64,000 nt of DNA. It comes from Betaproteobacteria bacterium (GTDB lineage: Bacteria; Pseudomonadota; Gammaproteobacteria; Burkholderiales; Rhodocyclaceae). The translations under genes and the position numbers were made by a program. Of this stretch, positions 45,811 to 54,362 are shown piece by piece (position 1 is the stretch's first letter; every line of letters starts with the position of its first letter). The notes beneath the pieces are model-generated. The model was not told the origin of the DNA, did no database searches, and was given only the letters and a program-made list of their open reading frames with translations. The DNA lies in assembly GCA_016234745.1 (NCBI GenBank), contig JACRAR010000004.1, forward strand, positions 17,381-81,380, read 5' to 3'.

Positions 45811-47298
45811 CTACAGGCTTGCCAGCATCCCGTCCAAAGCTTTGCCATCGTCGTCGGCCAACGCTGCCAATCGCAATGCCTGCAACTGCTGCGCTCCCTG
45901 CGGCCGATCCTGCAACAGAGGCAGCTTGTCCATCACCCGCTGGAAGTTGTGCCAGCCCCTGGCGTGGGTGTCGCCGTAGCCTTTGACTAACTGCTGCATG
46001 CAGGCTACTTCGAGGGCCAGTGCCGGATGCTGCGAGGCAAGGCGCTGGATGGCGGCCAACCATGTATCGATACGCTGATGCTCGTTCTGAAAGCGCAGGG
46101 AAACGCGGCGCAGTCGACGCAGGGCGGCTATTCCGTAGAGCAGCAGGAAACCCGACAGCGAACTGGTCTGTACGATCCGTCCTTTTCCGAGCAAGGGGGC
46201 TACGCAGGCGCGTGCCCAAGGTGTCACCAGCAACCAGCGCCCCAGGGCGGCGGGAAGCGTGTCGGCAATCTCCTCCAGCCGCGGATGGAGGAATTCGTAG
46301 ATGTCCAACTGCTGCGAAGCGCCAAGGCGCACTTCAGCACCAACGCGTTGGAAGCGCGAGCGCCTGACCTTGAGGTCGGCCACGCGTATCGTGTCCTCGT
46401 AGGACATCCACAGCGCCAGATGCCGCGCCGTTTCATCCAGCAACACTGGTGTAACAAGTGGATTGACCGCCAGCGGCTGCAGGCGGTCCAGATAGCTGGC
46501 AGCATAGGCGACGTCCTGGTAGTCGGCCAAGCGCGAAATGCCGGCGATTAGGGTTGCATGGGAACCAGGTGGAAACTCGCTTCTAATGCGTTGCGCCAGG
46601 GCCTGCAAGCGCGTCCCGACCGCGGGCAAAGGCTGTGCAGGCACAGTGGCGGCGACAGCAGGAGACCGAGCCAGCACGGCCGCATCGAACCCTGCGGCAA
46701 AAGCCTTGAGGCTGGTTTGCACCCCCGTACCGCCGCGCTCTATGGCCGCTTCGAACTGGGCACGGCTGAAAGGCAGGCAGCCGCTGGCGGCCAGCGCGCC
46801 ATACAACGAGGAACCGATCAGGCTGTTGGCCGCCTCGGCCAGTCTGGCAAAGTCGGCGCTGATGAAATGGCGTGCTGCAGCGCGGCCTCCAGCCAGCAGT
46901 TTTTCCGAACTGACACGGCCATCGCCCATGGCGGTGCGCTCGGTCATGGTATAGACGCGGTGGGTAGAGGTGATCAAGGTCGTGCGTGTGGCGGTTACCA
47001 GACCGCGCTGCAGCGCGCGTCCGGCTTCCATCAATTCAGAGGCAATAACGATATCGACCTCGCCAGGTACCGGGCCTAGCGCCATCACCGGATAGCGCCC
47101 CGCAGGCACGACCGACTCTGGAAACATTTCGAGGTAATACACGGTTGCGCCGGTGCGCTGCGCCACGCCGGGCATGGAGGTGGTCTGGGCGATGTAGCCA
47201 TTCTGCTCGGCCAGGTCGACCAGCCAGTCGGCCAGCACGCCGCCGCCCTCACCACCCATGGCGAGGATGGCGATGGTGATCACGCGATCGTCGTTCAT
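45811..47298 (-). CDS. iorB: Indolepyruvate ferredoxin oxidoreductase subunit beta, long form
   Basis: 495 residues, much longer than archaeal IorB (about 200). The N-terminal 200 residues are the POR-gamma-type domain (GGEGGGVLADWLVDLAEQNG, TTSMPGVAQRTGATVYYLEM). The C-terminal 290 residues are helical and correspond to the extra domain found in fused or long proteobacterial IorB proteins. With IorA it decarboxylates aryl-2-oxoacids such as phenylpyruvate or indolepyruvate to aryl-acetyl-CoA, reducing ferredoxin. ATG 47298 overlaps the iorA stop (ATGA). Confidence 0.88.
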   Translation of the reverse strand: MNDDRVITIAILAMGGEGGGVLADWLVDLAEQNGYIAQTTSMPGVAQRTGATVYYLEMFPESVVPAGRYPVMALGPVPGEVDIVIASELMEAGRALQRGLVTATRTTLITSTHRVYTMTERTAMGDGRVSSEKLLAGGRAAARHFISADFARLAEAANSLIGSSLYGALAASGCLPFSRAQFEAAIERGGTGVQTSLKAFAAGFDAAVLARSPAVAATVPAQPLPAVGTRLQALAQRIRSEFPPGSHATLIAGISRLADYQDVAYAASYLDRLQPLAVNPLVTPVLLDETARHLALWMSYEDTIRVADLKVRRSRFQRVGAEVRLGASQQLDIYEFLHPRLEEIADTLPAALGRWLLVTPWARACVAPLLGKGRIVQTSSLSGFLLLYGIAALRRLRRVSLRFQNEHQRIDTWLAAIQRLASQHPALALEVACMQQLVKGYGDTHARGWHNFQRVMDKLPLLQDRPQGAQQLQALRLAALADDDGKALDGMLASL

Positions 47299-49508
47299 GC
47301 CTGTATTCCCTTTAGCCGGTACTCGATGCGATCCTGCAGCCAACCGATAATGACCCTGCGCAACCGCGCCTTGAATTTGTCCCAAGCTGTTGGATTGTTG
47401 ATGATTTCAGCGCGATAAAAGGAAGGGCAAAGTGCCGCCGCGTGAGCCGCTTCGCCGCACAGGCCGCAACCGACACAGCTATCTATGACACTAGCCACCG
47501 GGTCACGGCGCAATGGATCCGGGTTGGACTTGATGGTCAGCGAAGGACAACCAGACAGACGGATGCAGGAGTGATCGCCGGTACAGGTGTCTGGATCGAC
47601 GCCGAAGCGCTCGCGCACCACGCGTTGGCCAGCGGCGATCTGCTGGCGGACTTGCGGCTTCAACCGCCGCTGGCGGTTAAGCATGCACTCGCTTTGCGCA
47701 ACAATGACCTTGGGGCCATGCTCCCGAGTCGTCAGTGCGGCACGCAGCGTGTCGCGCATCTGCGTCAGGCTGTAAGTATTGGTGACGGTCTTCGCCCAGG
47801 TGATGCCGACCCCACGCACCGCCCGCTCTATGGAGTGCCCGGTGCTGAACCTGAGGTTTCCGGCGCGAGAGGACGGCAGATCCTGCCCTCCGGTTGCCGC
47901 TGCATAACCGTTGTCCACCACCAGCAGCAGGTTGTCCGACTGGTTGAAGACGGCGTTACCCACGCCGCTGGTCAGACCGTTGTGCCAGAAACCGCCGTCG
48001 CCCATCATGGAGATACTGCGCCGGGAAGTATCGCTGCCATTAAAGGCCGACGCCGACGCCCAGCCCAGCCCATAACCCATGGTGGTGGCGCCAAAATTGA
48101 AGGGCGGCAGTATGGAAAACAGGTGACAGCCGATGTCGCAGCTGACATGGTGCGGCCCCAGTTCCCTCTCAACCAGTTTCATTGCAGTAAAGATGGGGCG
48201 CTCTGGACAGCCGGTGCAAAATGACGGCGGCCGGGGCTGGACCTCATCGGCTGCCGCCTTGATGGCCAAGGTTTGCGGCGTCTCTGGGGGTAACGTCGAA
48301 CTTGCCAGAGCCAATCTGGCCTCGGTCGGCAACTCGCGGCCGTGCAGCAAGTCAGGTGCGTAGAGGTTGATGAAACGGGTCACAGCCTTCAGCAACACGG
48401 CACCGGAGTACTCTCCGGCCATGGGCAGCAGGTCCTTGCCATGTACCCGCGTCACCACATCTGCCTTGCGCAGGATACTGCTTACATTTTGTTCGATGAA
48501 GTCAGGCTGACCTTCTTCCACCAGCAGGATGCCGCGCTTGCCTGCGCAGAAGCGTTTGAACTCGTCGTCAATCAGGGGATAGGTCACGTTCAGCACATAC
48601 AACGGCAATTTCGAGTCGCCATAGGCATTGGCTAGACCCAACAGTTGCAGCGACCGCAGTACAGCGTTGTACAACCCGCCTTGCATGACGATGCCGAAAT
48701 CCGCCGCATCCTCGGCAAAGAACTCGTTGAGTTGGTGTTCCCGGATAAATTTGATTGCGGCCGGCCAGCGCTGGGCGATCTTTTCCTGTTCATGCACGTA
48801 GGTGGCTGGCGGCAGCACGACGCGGCTCACGTCGCGCCGGGGAGTTTCCATTGCATCCTTCAGTGTGTAGGTCGGCCGCCGGTTGTCGCGCGCCGGAAAG
48901 CGGCCATGCATGTGGCAGGAACGCAGGCGCAACTGCAACATTACCGGGGTGTTGCTGGCCTCAGACAACTCGAAGCCCATTTCTACCGCCTGCACGATGC
49001 TTTGCAGGTTCGGACGCGGGTCGATCAGCCACACCTGCGATTTCATGGCGAATGCATGGGAGCGCTCCTGCATGATGCTGGAACCCTCGCCGTAGTCCTC
49101 ACCAAGGATCAGCATGGCGCCGCCTGTCACCCCGCCTGAAGCCAAATTGGCGAGCGCATCGGAGGCGACATTGGTCCCTGCTGTGGATTTGAAGGTCACG
49201 GCACCGCGTAGCGGATAATTCACCGACGCTGCCAACATGGCGGCAGCCGTTGCCTCCGAGGCGCAGTGCTCGAAATGCACCCCGAGTTCCTTCAGGATGT
49301 CCTGGGCGTCCGCCAGCACATCCATCAGGTGAGAAATGGGCGCTCCTTGATAGCCGCCGACATAGGCTACACCCGATTGCAGCAAGGCCTTGGTGACGGC
49401 GAGAATTCCTTCTCCACGGAATTCTTCGCCCTCGCCAAGCCTTAGTTTTCCCACCTCGTGGGCGAAAGAACGCTCAGCCACAGGGTGAGCCCCCGGCGTG
49501 TGCAGCAC
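47295..49508 (-). CDS. iorA: Indolepyruvate ferredoxin oxidoreductase subunit alpha
   Basis: 737 residues, ThDP-dependent subunit. N-terminal POR domain (VAYVGGYQGAPISHLMD), ThDP-binding MMGDGGFWHNGLTSG...VVDNGYAAATGG near residues 490-540, and a C-terminal pair of iron-sulfur motifs (CIRLSGCPSL; CVGCGLCGEAAHAAALCP). The GTG at 49508 is the first possible start; a second GTG nine codons later is possible and the ribosome site is weak. The gene is divergent from a LysR regulator, with a good promoter and a shared 13-bp site in between. Confidence 0.9.
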   Translation of the reverse strand: MLHTPGAHPVAERSFAHEVGKLRLGEGEEFRGEGILAVTKALLQSGVAYVGGYQGAPISHLMDVLADAQDILKELGVHFEHCASEATAAAMLAASVNYPLRGAVTFKSTAGTNVASDALANLASGGVTGGAMLILGEDYGEGSSIMQERSHAFAMKSQVWLIDPRPNLQSIVQAVEMGFELSEASNTPVMLQLRLRSCHMHGRFPARDNRRPTYTLKDAMETPRRDVSRVVLPPATYVHEQEKIAQRWPAAIKFIREHQLNEFFAEDAADFGIVMQGGLYNAVLRSLQLLGLANAYGDSKLPLYVLNVTYPLIDDEFKRFCAGKRGILLVEEGQPDFIEQNVSSILRKADVVTRVHGKDLLPMAGEYSGAVLLKAVTRFINLYAPDLLHGRELPTEARLALASSTLPPETPQTLAIKAAADEVQPRPPSFCTGCPERPIFTAMKLVERELGPHHVSCDIGCHLFSILPPFNFGATTMGYGLGWASASAFNGSDTSRRSISMMGDGGFWHNGLTSGVGNAVFNQSDNLLLVVDNGYAAATGGQDLPSSRAGNLRFSTGHSIERAVRGVGITWAKTVTNTYSLTQMRDTLRAALTTREHGPKVIVAQSECMLNRQRRLKPQVRQQIAAGQRVVRERFGVDPDTCTGDHSCIRLSGCPSLTIKSNPDPLRRDPVASVIDSCVGCGLCGEAAHAAALCPSFYRAEIINNPTAWDKFKARLRRVIIGWLQDRIEYRLKGIQA

Positions 49509-49571
49509 CGTTATCGGCGGCCTTGGTGGTGCATCGCTTCAGCAACAGTCTCATCAGATTGCCTCCATTTA

Positions 49572-49584
49572 ATTGGTCGCCCAA
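49572..49584 (-). promoter_or_regulatory. Shared 13-bp site in the iorA leader
   Basis: ATTGGTCGCCCAA on the plus strand (TTGGGCGACCAAT toward iorA), 64 bp upstream of the iorA start and downstream of the predicted -10. The same 13 bases occur upstream of the crotonase gene at 63812-63824, and ATTGGTCG recurs in the gntR operator. Candidate repressor site. Confidence 0.45.
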
Positions 49585-49623
49585 ATCAACATACGAGGGC
49601 ACGGTTGACCACAGTTTTTGTTC

Positions 49624-49652
49624 ATACTACGCAGGCAACCAATATCTGACAA
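49624..49652 (-). promoter_or_regulatory. Promoter of iorAB
   Basis: On the minus strand, -35 TTGTCA (49652-49647), exact 17-bp spacer, -10 TAGTAT (49629-49624). The spacer contains the half-site CAACCAATA (plus strand 49636-49644) that forms the left arm of the two GntR-type inverted repeats elsewhere. Confidence 0.55.
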
Positions 49653-49723
49653 ATGGATTGTTTTGATAGAGTACATCATTATGGTGAATAATATGCCCGA
49701 CCACTCCAGCCACAGGTGCCAAC

Positions 49724-50731
49724 ATGAACTTCCGCCAACTCGACCTCAACCTGCTGCGCGTTCTGGCCGCAATACACCGTACCGGTTCAGTCACCATGGC
49801 CGGGAAAACGCTGTCGCTCTCCCAGCCTGCTACCAGCAACGCTCTGGCTCGGCTGCGTGATTACTTCAAAGACGAACTGTTCGTGCGATCGCGCTCAGGG
49901 CTCAAGCCGACCCGTCTGTGTGAACAGCTGGCACCGGCGGTGCTGGTCCAATTGCATGCGCTGGAAACAGCGATTACCGGCCACGAGGAGTTCGATCCGG
50001 CGCATAGCACCATGCACTGGCACATGTCCCTGTCCGACCTTGGCGAAATTCTCATTCTTCCCCACCTAGCCGGCTCTCTGCGCAGTCAGGCACCGGGAGC
50101 ACGGCTCTCCAATATTTCGGTGGCGGTCAATGATGTGCCAGATGCTTTGGAGGCACGCGAAATTGATCTGGCTATCGGCATCCTTCATCCGCGGCACCAG
50201 GGCATACGCACTGAGCTACTTTTCAGTGAACGGTATGTGGCAGTGTCTTCACCGCAATGGCGGCCAGCCTCTGGCAGGAGTGGCCGCACCCTGACGCTGA
50301 GCCAGCTGGCTCAGGCAGCCTTCGTTGTGGCTTCCCCGACAGCGACCTTTCACGGGAGCGTGGAGAAGATGCTGGTGCAGATGAAGCTGCAGGATCGCAT
50401 CGTGCTCCGTGCCCGTCATTTCGGCGCCTTGCCTAACCTGACATTGACCTCGGATCTGCTCGCCATCGTTCCGGAAATGTATGCCAAGCACTTGCAACAA
50501 TGTTATGGACTGAGAATCTGGGGCATCCCCAACGCACCGGCCTACGAAGTACGTCTGGTCTGGCACAAAAGTACAGACAACGATTCCGCGCATCAGTGGA
50601 TGCGCTCCTTGGTGCATCGACTATTCAAGGAGCAGGCGTGGCAAAACCACCCACTGCCAGAGCACATGGCAACCGGAGCTGCAATAGACCAGCAATTGGC
50701 GGCGATGGATGTAACAGGGCGCCCCACGTAA
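49724..50731 (+). CDS. LysR-family transcriptional regulator
   Basis: 335 residues. N-terminal winged helix-turn-helix (RQLDLNLLRVLAAIHRTGSV, MAGKTLSLSQPATSNALARL) and a LysR substrate-binding domain from about residue 90 (SLSDLGEILILPHL, AREIDLAIGILHPRHQG), similar to the NodD/PcpR-like subgroup that begins with LNLLRVL. Divergent from iorA with 215 bp between them, the classic arrangement for a LysR activator of the opposite operon. The inducer is probably an aryl acid or oxoacid (inference). Confidence 0.9.
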   Translation: MNFRQLDLNLLRVLAAIHRTGSVTMAGKTLSLSQPATSNALARLRDYFKDELFVRSRSGLKPTRLCEQLAPAVLVQLHALETAITGHEEFDPAHSTMHWHMSLSDLGEILILPHLAGSLRSQAPGARLSNISVAVNDVPDALEAREIDLAIGILHPRHQGIRTELLFSERYVAVSSPQWRPASGRSGRTLTLSQLAQAAFVVASPTATFHGSVEKMLVQMKLQDRIVLRARHFGALPNLTLTSDLLAIVPEMYAKHLQQCYGLRIWGIPNAPAYEVRLVWHKSTDNDSAHQWMRSLVHRLFKEQAWQNHPLPEHMATGAAIDQQLAAMDVTGRPT

Positions 50732-50808
50732 TCCTTGAATCCGCAGCGACCACCACCCGGATCAATGGTCAAATTGCGGGGAACTCGAAAACCGTGAAAA
50801 TCTGCTCG

Positions 50809-52026
50809 CTATTTGACTCTGCATGGTGCGGTTTCCTTAAGACACAAAACGACCATCAACCCGAGCAGCAGACCGCCCATGGCCAGATGCATGATGTACT
50901 GGATGCCATAATTCTTGGCTACAAATCCCGCCAATGCGGGCATTACACCACCACCAAACAGTTCGCCTGTGCCGACGATGAGACCGGTGGCAGTCGCCAT
51001 CAATTTCACGGGTACAGATTCGGCGGTGATCGGTCCGACGGTCAGGCAAATTGAGGAAAAGTTGAAGAAGTGGCACATGAACAGGTAGAAGAACAATTGG
51101 CCGGGATTTGGCCCGGCTTCCATCATCAGCCACAGAAAACTCATGGCACCGAGCACCGAGATGATGATCACAGGTTTGCGACCCACGCGATCCGAAATGG
51201 CCGGCATCGCCACCGAGCCCAGGCTTGCGCCCAGGCCGACCGCGGAGAGCACGAAACCCATCTGCTGCAGATCGAGGTGCAAGTAATCGGTCAGGTAATT
51301 GGGCAGCAGCGCGCCGGTAACCTGTATGCAGGTCAGCCAGCAGAGAAAGCTGATCATGTTGAGCAGTATGTTGCGGTAGCGGAAGACATCGGTCCACTTA
51401 TGTTCGGTGACGTCATGGGTGACCGAATGCACGGCCATGGTGCGGGGATCGCGATCGCGGATGACTCTGTAGGCCAGGTAGGCGCAGATCAAGCCGGGTA
51501 CCGACACCAGCAAAAATACCCAGCGCCAACTGACATACTGGAGTAATTGTGTCACCAGGATGGGCGCAAGACCGAGACCGAGCAGCGGATGCGCCATCTG
51601 CTGTATGCCGACATTCATGCCGTGGCGTTTGGGATGGGATGCCTCGACGGTCGCAGCGATGCCCACCGGGACGAAGGCGCCATCGGCAACGCCCATAATG
51701 GCGCGGATCACCACCAAGCTGCCGATGCCAGTGGCCAGGCCGCTGATGCCCGCCAGCAGGGAAAACAGGAACAAGGCCGGAATGATCACCTTGCGCCGGC
51801 CAATGTGGTCGGCGAGATTGCCGATGAACAGGGAGGCTACGCCCCAGGCCAGAGCCAGGGACGCGGCGATGTATCCCATATCCTGATAGTCGAGTCCCAG
51901 ATCCTTGGACATTACCGGGAACATCGGCATGATCATGAAGCGATCGACGCCGACCAGTCCAAATCCCAATGACATCAGGGCGACCGCCTTCCATTCGTAT
52001 TTCACATCCCAATCTTTGCTGTTCAT
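50809..52026 (-). CDS. MFS transporter
   Basis: 405 residues, twelve membrane helices. The motif between helices 2 and 3 is GNLADHIGRRKVIIPALF, with the matching SDRVGRKPVI in the second half. N-terminal Asp in FGLVGVDRFMIMPMFP is in the place seen in organic-acid/H+ symporters of the aromatic acid type. Substrate uptake for the neighbouring catabolic genes is likely. Divergent from gntR; the promoter overlaps the GntR-type operator. Confidence 0.87.
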   Translation of the reverse strand: MNSKDWDVKYEWKAVALMSLGFGLVGVDRFMIMPMFPVMSKDLGLDYQDMGYIAASLALAWGVASLFIGNLADHIGRRKVIIPALFLFSLLAGISGLATGIGSLVVIRAIMGVADGAFVPVGIAATVEASHPKRHGMNVGIQQMAHPLLGLGLAPILVTQLLQYVSWRWVFLLVSVPGLICAYLAYRVIRDRDPRTMAVHSVTHDVTEHKWTDVFRYRNILLNMISFLCWLTCIQVTGALLPNYLTDYLHLDLQQMGFVLSAVGLGASLGSVAMPAISDRVGRKPVIIISVLGAMSFLWLMMEAGPNPGQLFFYLFMCHFFNFSSICLTVGPITAESVPVKLMATATGLIVGTGELFGGGVMPALAGFVAKNYGIQYIMHLAMGGLLLGLMVVLCLKETAPCRVK

Positions 52027-52307
52027 CCTATCCTCCCTCTGCGTAGATAGTGGATACGAGAAAGTATTACGGTCGATTTTGCGGACGGGTCAGCAATGGC
52101 CAGAATCCGAAGCCGTCGCCGAAAAGGGCGATTACCGGAAAAGTCACGCCCAGCATTGCATTTGCCGTATGGCGATAGCAATCACCGTTGCAAAAATACC
52201 AAGTACAGGCTGTTCCAACGCGCGTCGCACGGTCTCCTCCTTTATTGAATTCATTAGTATGGCAATGGTGAATTGAGCCTTCCCAGTCAGCCATCTTGGA
52301 GTGTTCA

Positions 52308-52336
52308 ACTGTATTGCAAAACAAACCATTAGTCAA
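52308..52336 (-). promoter_or_regulatory. Candidate promoter of the MFS gene
   Basis: Minus strand: -35 TTGACT (52336-52331), 17-bp spacer, -10 TACAGT (52313-52308). The -35 box abuts and overlaps the inverted repeat 52334-52355, so the regulator bound there would block it. The leader to the ATG is about 280 nt, long for this kind of gene. Confidence 0.4.
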
Positions 52337-52355
52337 CCAATACCTATATTGGTCG
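52334..52355. promoter_or_regulatory. GntR-type operator 1 (MFS/gntR intergenic)
   Basis: Inverted repeat with 9-bp arms CAACCAATA (52334-52342) and TATTGGTCG (52347-52355), spacer CCTA; eight of nine arm positions match. It is almost the same as the site at 53193-53214. It overlaps the MFS -35 box and lies just upstream of gntR promoter elements (TATAAA at 52387-52392), fitting autoregulation. Confidence 0.65.
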
Positions 52356-52426
52356 TTTAATTGGTTTGCAAAATGCTGGATTGTGGTATAAATTACCCAC
52401 CGATTTGACTTGCGGTTCAGGCAGAA

Positions 52427-53113
52427 ATGATTGATAGAGCACTCGCCCATGAAGGATACGTTCGCGTCCGCGACTATCTCGTCAATGCCATCAAGGAAAA
52501 CGCTTTTGGACCCGGCGACCGTGTTCCGACAGAACGCCAGCTGGCTGAACAACTCGACGTCAGCCGCGCGGTCACGCGCCGCGCACTCGCGGAACTGGAG
52601 GCCGATGGTCGGATACTCAGGCAGGTCGGCCGAGGCACATTTGTCCGCCCTTCCCCCGACGCTCCGAGCAGCGTAACAGGGCTGGACGGAACCATCAGTC
52701 CCGCTGAGTACATCGAAACCCGGCTGCGCTTTGAACCGGAACTTCCCTGGCTGATCGCAACCAATGCCACATCTGCCGACTTCGAACGCATGGAAGACTG
52801 CCTCAAGCGCGGGGCAAGAGCCACCACGCGCGAAGAGTTCGAGATATGGGATGCTGCGTTTCACCTGGCGATAGCCTCCGCCACCCATAACAAGCTGGCG
52901 ACGCGCATGTACGACTTGATTCACGCTGTCCGTCACGAGCAGGCCATGTGGGGCGCACTGCGGCAGCGCGGACAGACATCCGATGAACGCCTCACCTATC
53001 AAAATGAGCACCAGGAAATTTTCGCCGCGCTCAAGGGTCGCGATGCCGAGCGCGCGCGCGAGCTGATGATCCAGCACATCCGTGCCACCCGGCGCCGACT
53101 TCTCGACTACTAG
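52427..53113 (+). CDS. GntR-family regulator, FadR/FCD subfamily
   Basis: 228 residues. N-terminal winged helix (FGPGDRVPTERQLAEQLDVS, RAVTRRALAELEADGRILRQ, GRGTFV) and an all-helical FCD domain with the metal-binding pattern D-x3-H (WDAAFH), H in NEHQEIF and H in MIQHIRATR. FCD regulators sense small carboxylates such as lactate, pyruvate or aromatic acids. Two near-identical inverted repeats flank the gene, upstream of itself/MFS and upstream of the E1-E3 operon, so repression of both is the simple model. Confidence 0.93.
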   Translation: MIDRALAHEGYVRVRDYLVNAIKENAFGPGDRVPTERQLAEQLDVSRAVTRRALAELEADGRILRQVGRGTFVRPSPDAPSSVTGLDGTISPAEYIETRLRFEPELPWLIATNATSADFERMEDCLKRGARATTREEFEIWDAAFHLAIASATHNKLATRMYDLIHAVRHEQAMWGALRQRGQTSDERLTYQNEHQEIFAALKGRDAERARELMIQHIRATRRRLLDY

Positions 53114-53192
53114 CGCCCGCCCTTGCTTCTGGGGTGTTAATACCCGCCTGTGTTTCTGGGGGGCTAGAGCCCACCCACCAAACACCCAAATA

Positions 53193-53239
53193 CAACCAAT
53201 ATAATTATTGGTTGACTTTGGCGCTCGTTGCCCTTAACC
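53193..53239 (+). promoter_or_regulatory. GntR-type operator 2 and promoter of the oxoacid dehydrogenase operon
   Basis: Perfect 9-bp arms CAACCAATA (53193-53201) and TATTGGTTG (53206-53214) around TAAT. TTGACT (53212-53217) overlaps the right arm as a -35 box, followed after 16 bp by TTAACC as a poor -10. The operator position on the -35 matches that in front of the MFS gene. 102 bp remain to the E1-alpha start. Confidence 0.65.
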
Positions 53240-53315
53240 TTCCGATCAGTGTCACGCGCCCTGCGTTAATCAGGGTTCGTTGGTTCGTTGGATTACTTGG
53301 GAGAGGTTCGCAGAT

Positions 53316-54362
53316 ATGAGCATGGTCAAAACCAAACAGACCACCAAGGCGGGGGCAAGGAAAGCCGCCAAGGCAGCAGATGACATCCCCATTGCCATCC
53401 GCTTGGCATTGTTTCGCAGCCAGGTCGAAGCGCGCTATTGCGAGAAGCGCGCCTACGATCTGTTCCTGCAAAACCTGGTCAAGGGCACCAGCCATCTGGC
53501 ATTGGGGCAGGAGGCAGTATCAGCCGGCGTCGCCATGGCGCTGGAAAAGGATGACTACACCTACCCGACCTTCCGCGGGCATCACCATGTGCTGGCACGC
53601 GGCGCATCCATGACTTCAGTGCTGGGCGAGTTGATGGGACGCGAATGCGGCTGTCTTTCCGGCAAGGGCGGCTCCATGCACCTGTCCAGCGTCGAGCATG
53701 GTGTGATGGCTTCTTGCGCGATTCTTGGCGCGTCGCTGCCAATAGCCGTTGGAACCGCATGGTCCTCGCAGTATCGAGGAACCTCGCAAGTCACTGTCGC
53801 TTTCTTCGGTGACGGCACGGCCAATATCGGCGCTTTTCACGAGGCGCTCAACATGGCCGCAGTGTGGAAACTGCCGGTGATATTCGTTTGCGAGAACAAT
53901 CTCTACGGGGAATACACCGTGACCACCAAGGTCACCGCAGTCGAGCATCCTGCCGCAGACCGCGCCAGCGCCTACGGCCTGGAACGCATCATCATCGATG
54001 GCAACGATGCCGATGTCGTCTATCGCACCATGCAGGCTGCCGTGGCCAAGGCGCGCGCCGGCGAAGGCCCTTCCATGATCGAGTGCATGACTTACCGTCA
54101 ATCCGGACATTCGCGCGCCGATCCGGCCCACTACCGGCCGCCGGGTGAACTGGACGAATGGAAGAAGAAAGATCCCGTGGTTATTTATCGGAAGCGTTTG
54201 CTCGATCTGGGTGTTAAAGAGGCCACGCTGAAGCAGATCGAAGATGAAGCCATGCAGAAAGTGAACCTTGCGACGGAGGAGGCCAAGGCGTCTCCAGTAC
54301 CGCCAGTCGAACTGGCATTCAAGGATGTCTGGTCGAATGGAGGCATACAGTGGCGGAACTAA
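53316..54362 (+). CDS. 2-oxoacid dehydrogenase E1 component, alpha subunit
   Basis: 348 residues from the ATG at 53316 (GAGAGG upstream). ThDP-binding motif FFGDGTANIGAFHEALNMA...CENNLYGEYT is complete, and TYRQSGHSRADPAHYR matches the phosphorylation-loop region of PdhA/AcoA proteins. The N-terminus is unusually Lys/Ala-rich (KTKQTTKAGARKAAKAAD). It belongs to the heterotetrameric E1 type (PDH, acetoin or branched-chain dehydrogenase). The substrate is not decided by sequence; the context suggests an aryl- or alkyl-2-oxoacid. Confidence 0.9.
   Translation: MSMVKTKQTTKAGARKAAKAADDIPIAIRLALFRSQVEARYCEKRAYDLFLQNLVKGTSHLALGQEAVSAGVAMALEKDDYTYPTFRGHHHVLARGASMTSVLGELMGRECGCLSGKGGSMHLSSVEHGVMASCAILGASLPIAVGTAWSSQYRGTSQVTVAFFGDGTANIGAFHEALNMAAVWKLPVIFVCENNLYGEYTVTTKVTAVEHPAADRASAYGLERIIIDGNDADVVYRTMQAAVAKARAGEGPSMIECMTYRQSGHSRADPAHYRPPGELDEWKKKDPVVIYRKRLLDLGVKEATLKQIEDEAMQKVNLATEEAKASPVPPVELAFKDVWSNGGIQWRN

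Noticed and set aside
52067..53185. 372-codon minus-strand frame across gntR
   Set aside because: Shadow of the GntR gene and its flanks; no ribosome site or domain, and it covers both operators.
53114..53190. Terminator after gntR (GGGTGTTAATACCC and GGGCT...AGCCC)
   Set aside because: Stems are short, loops are too small and no T-tract follows.
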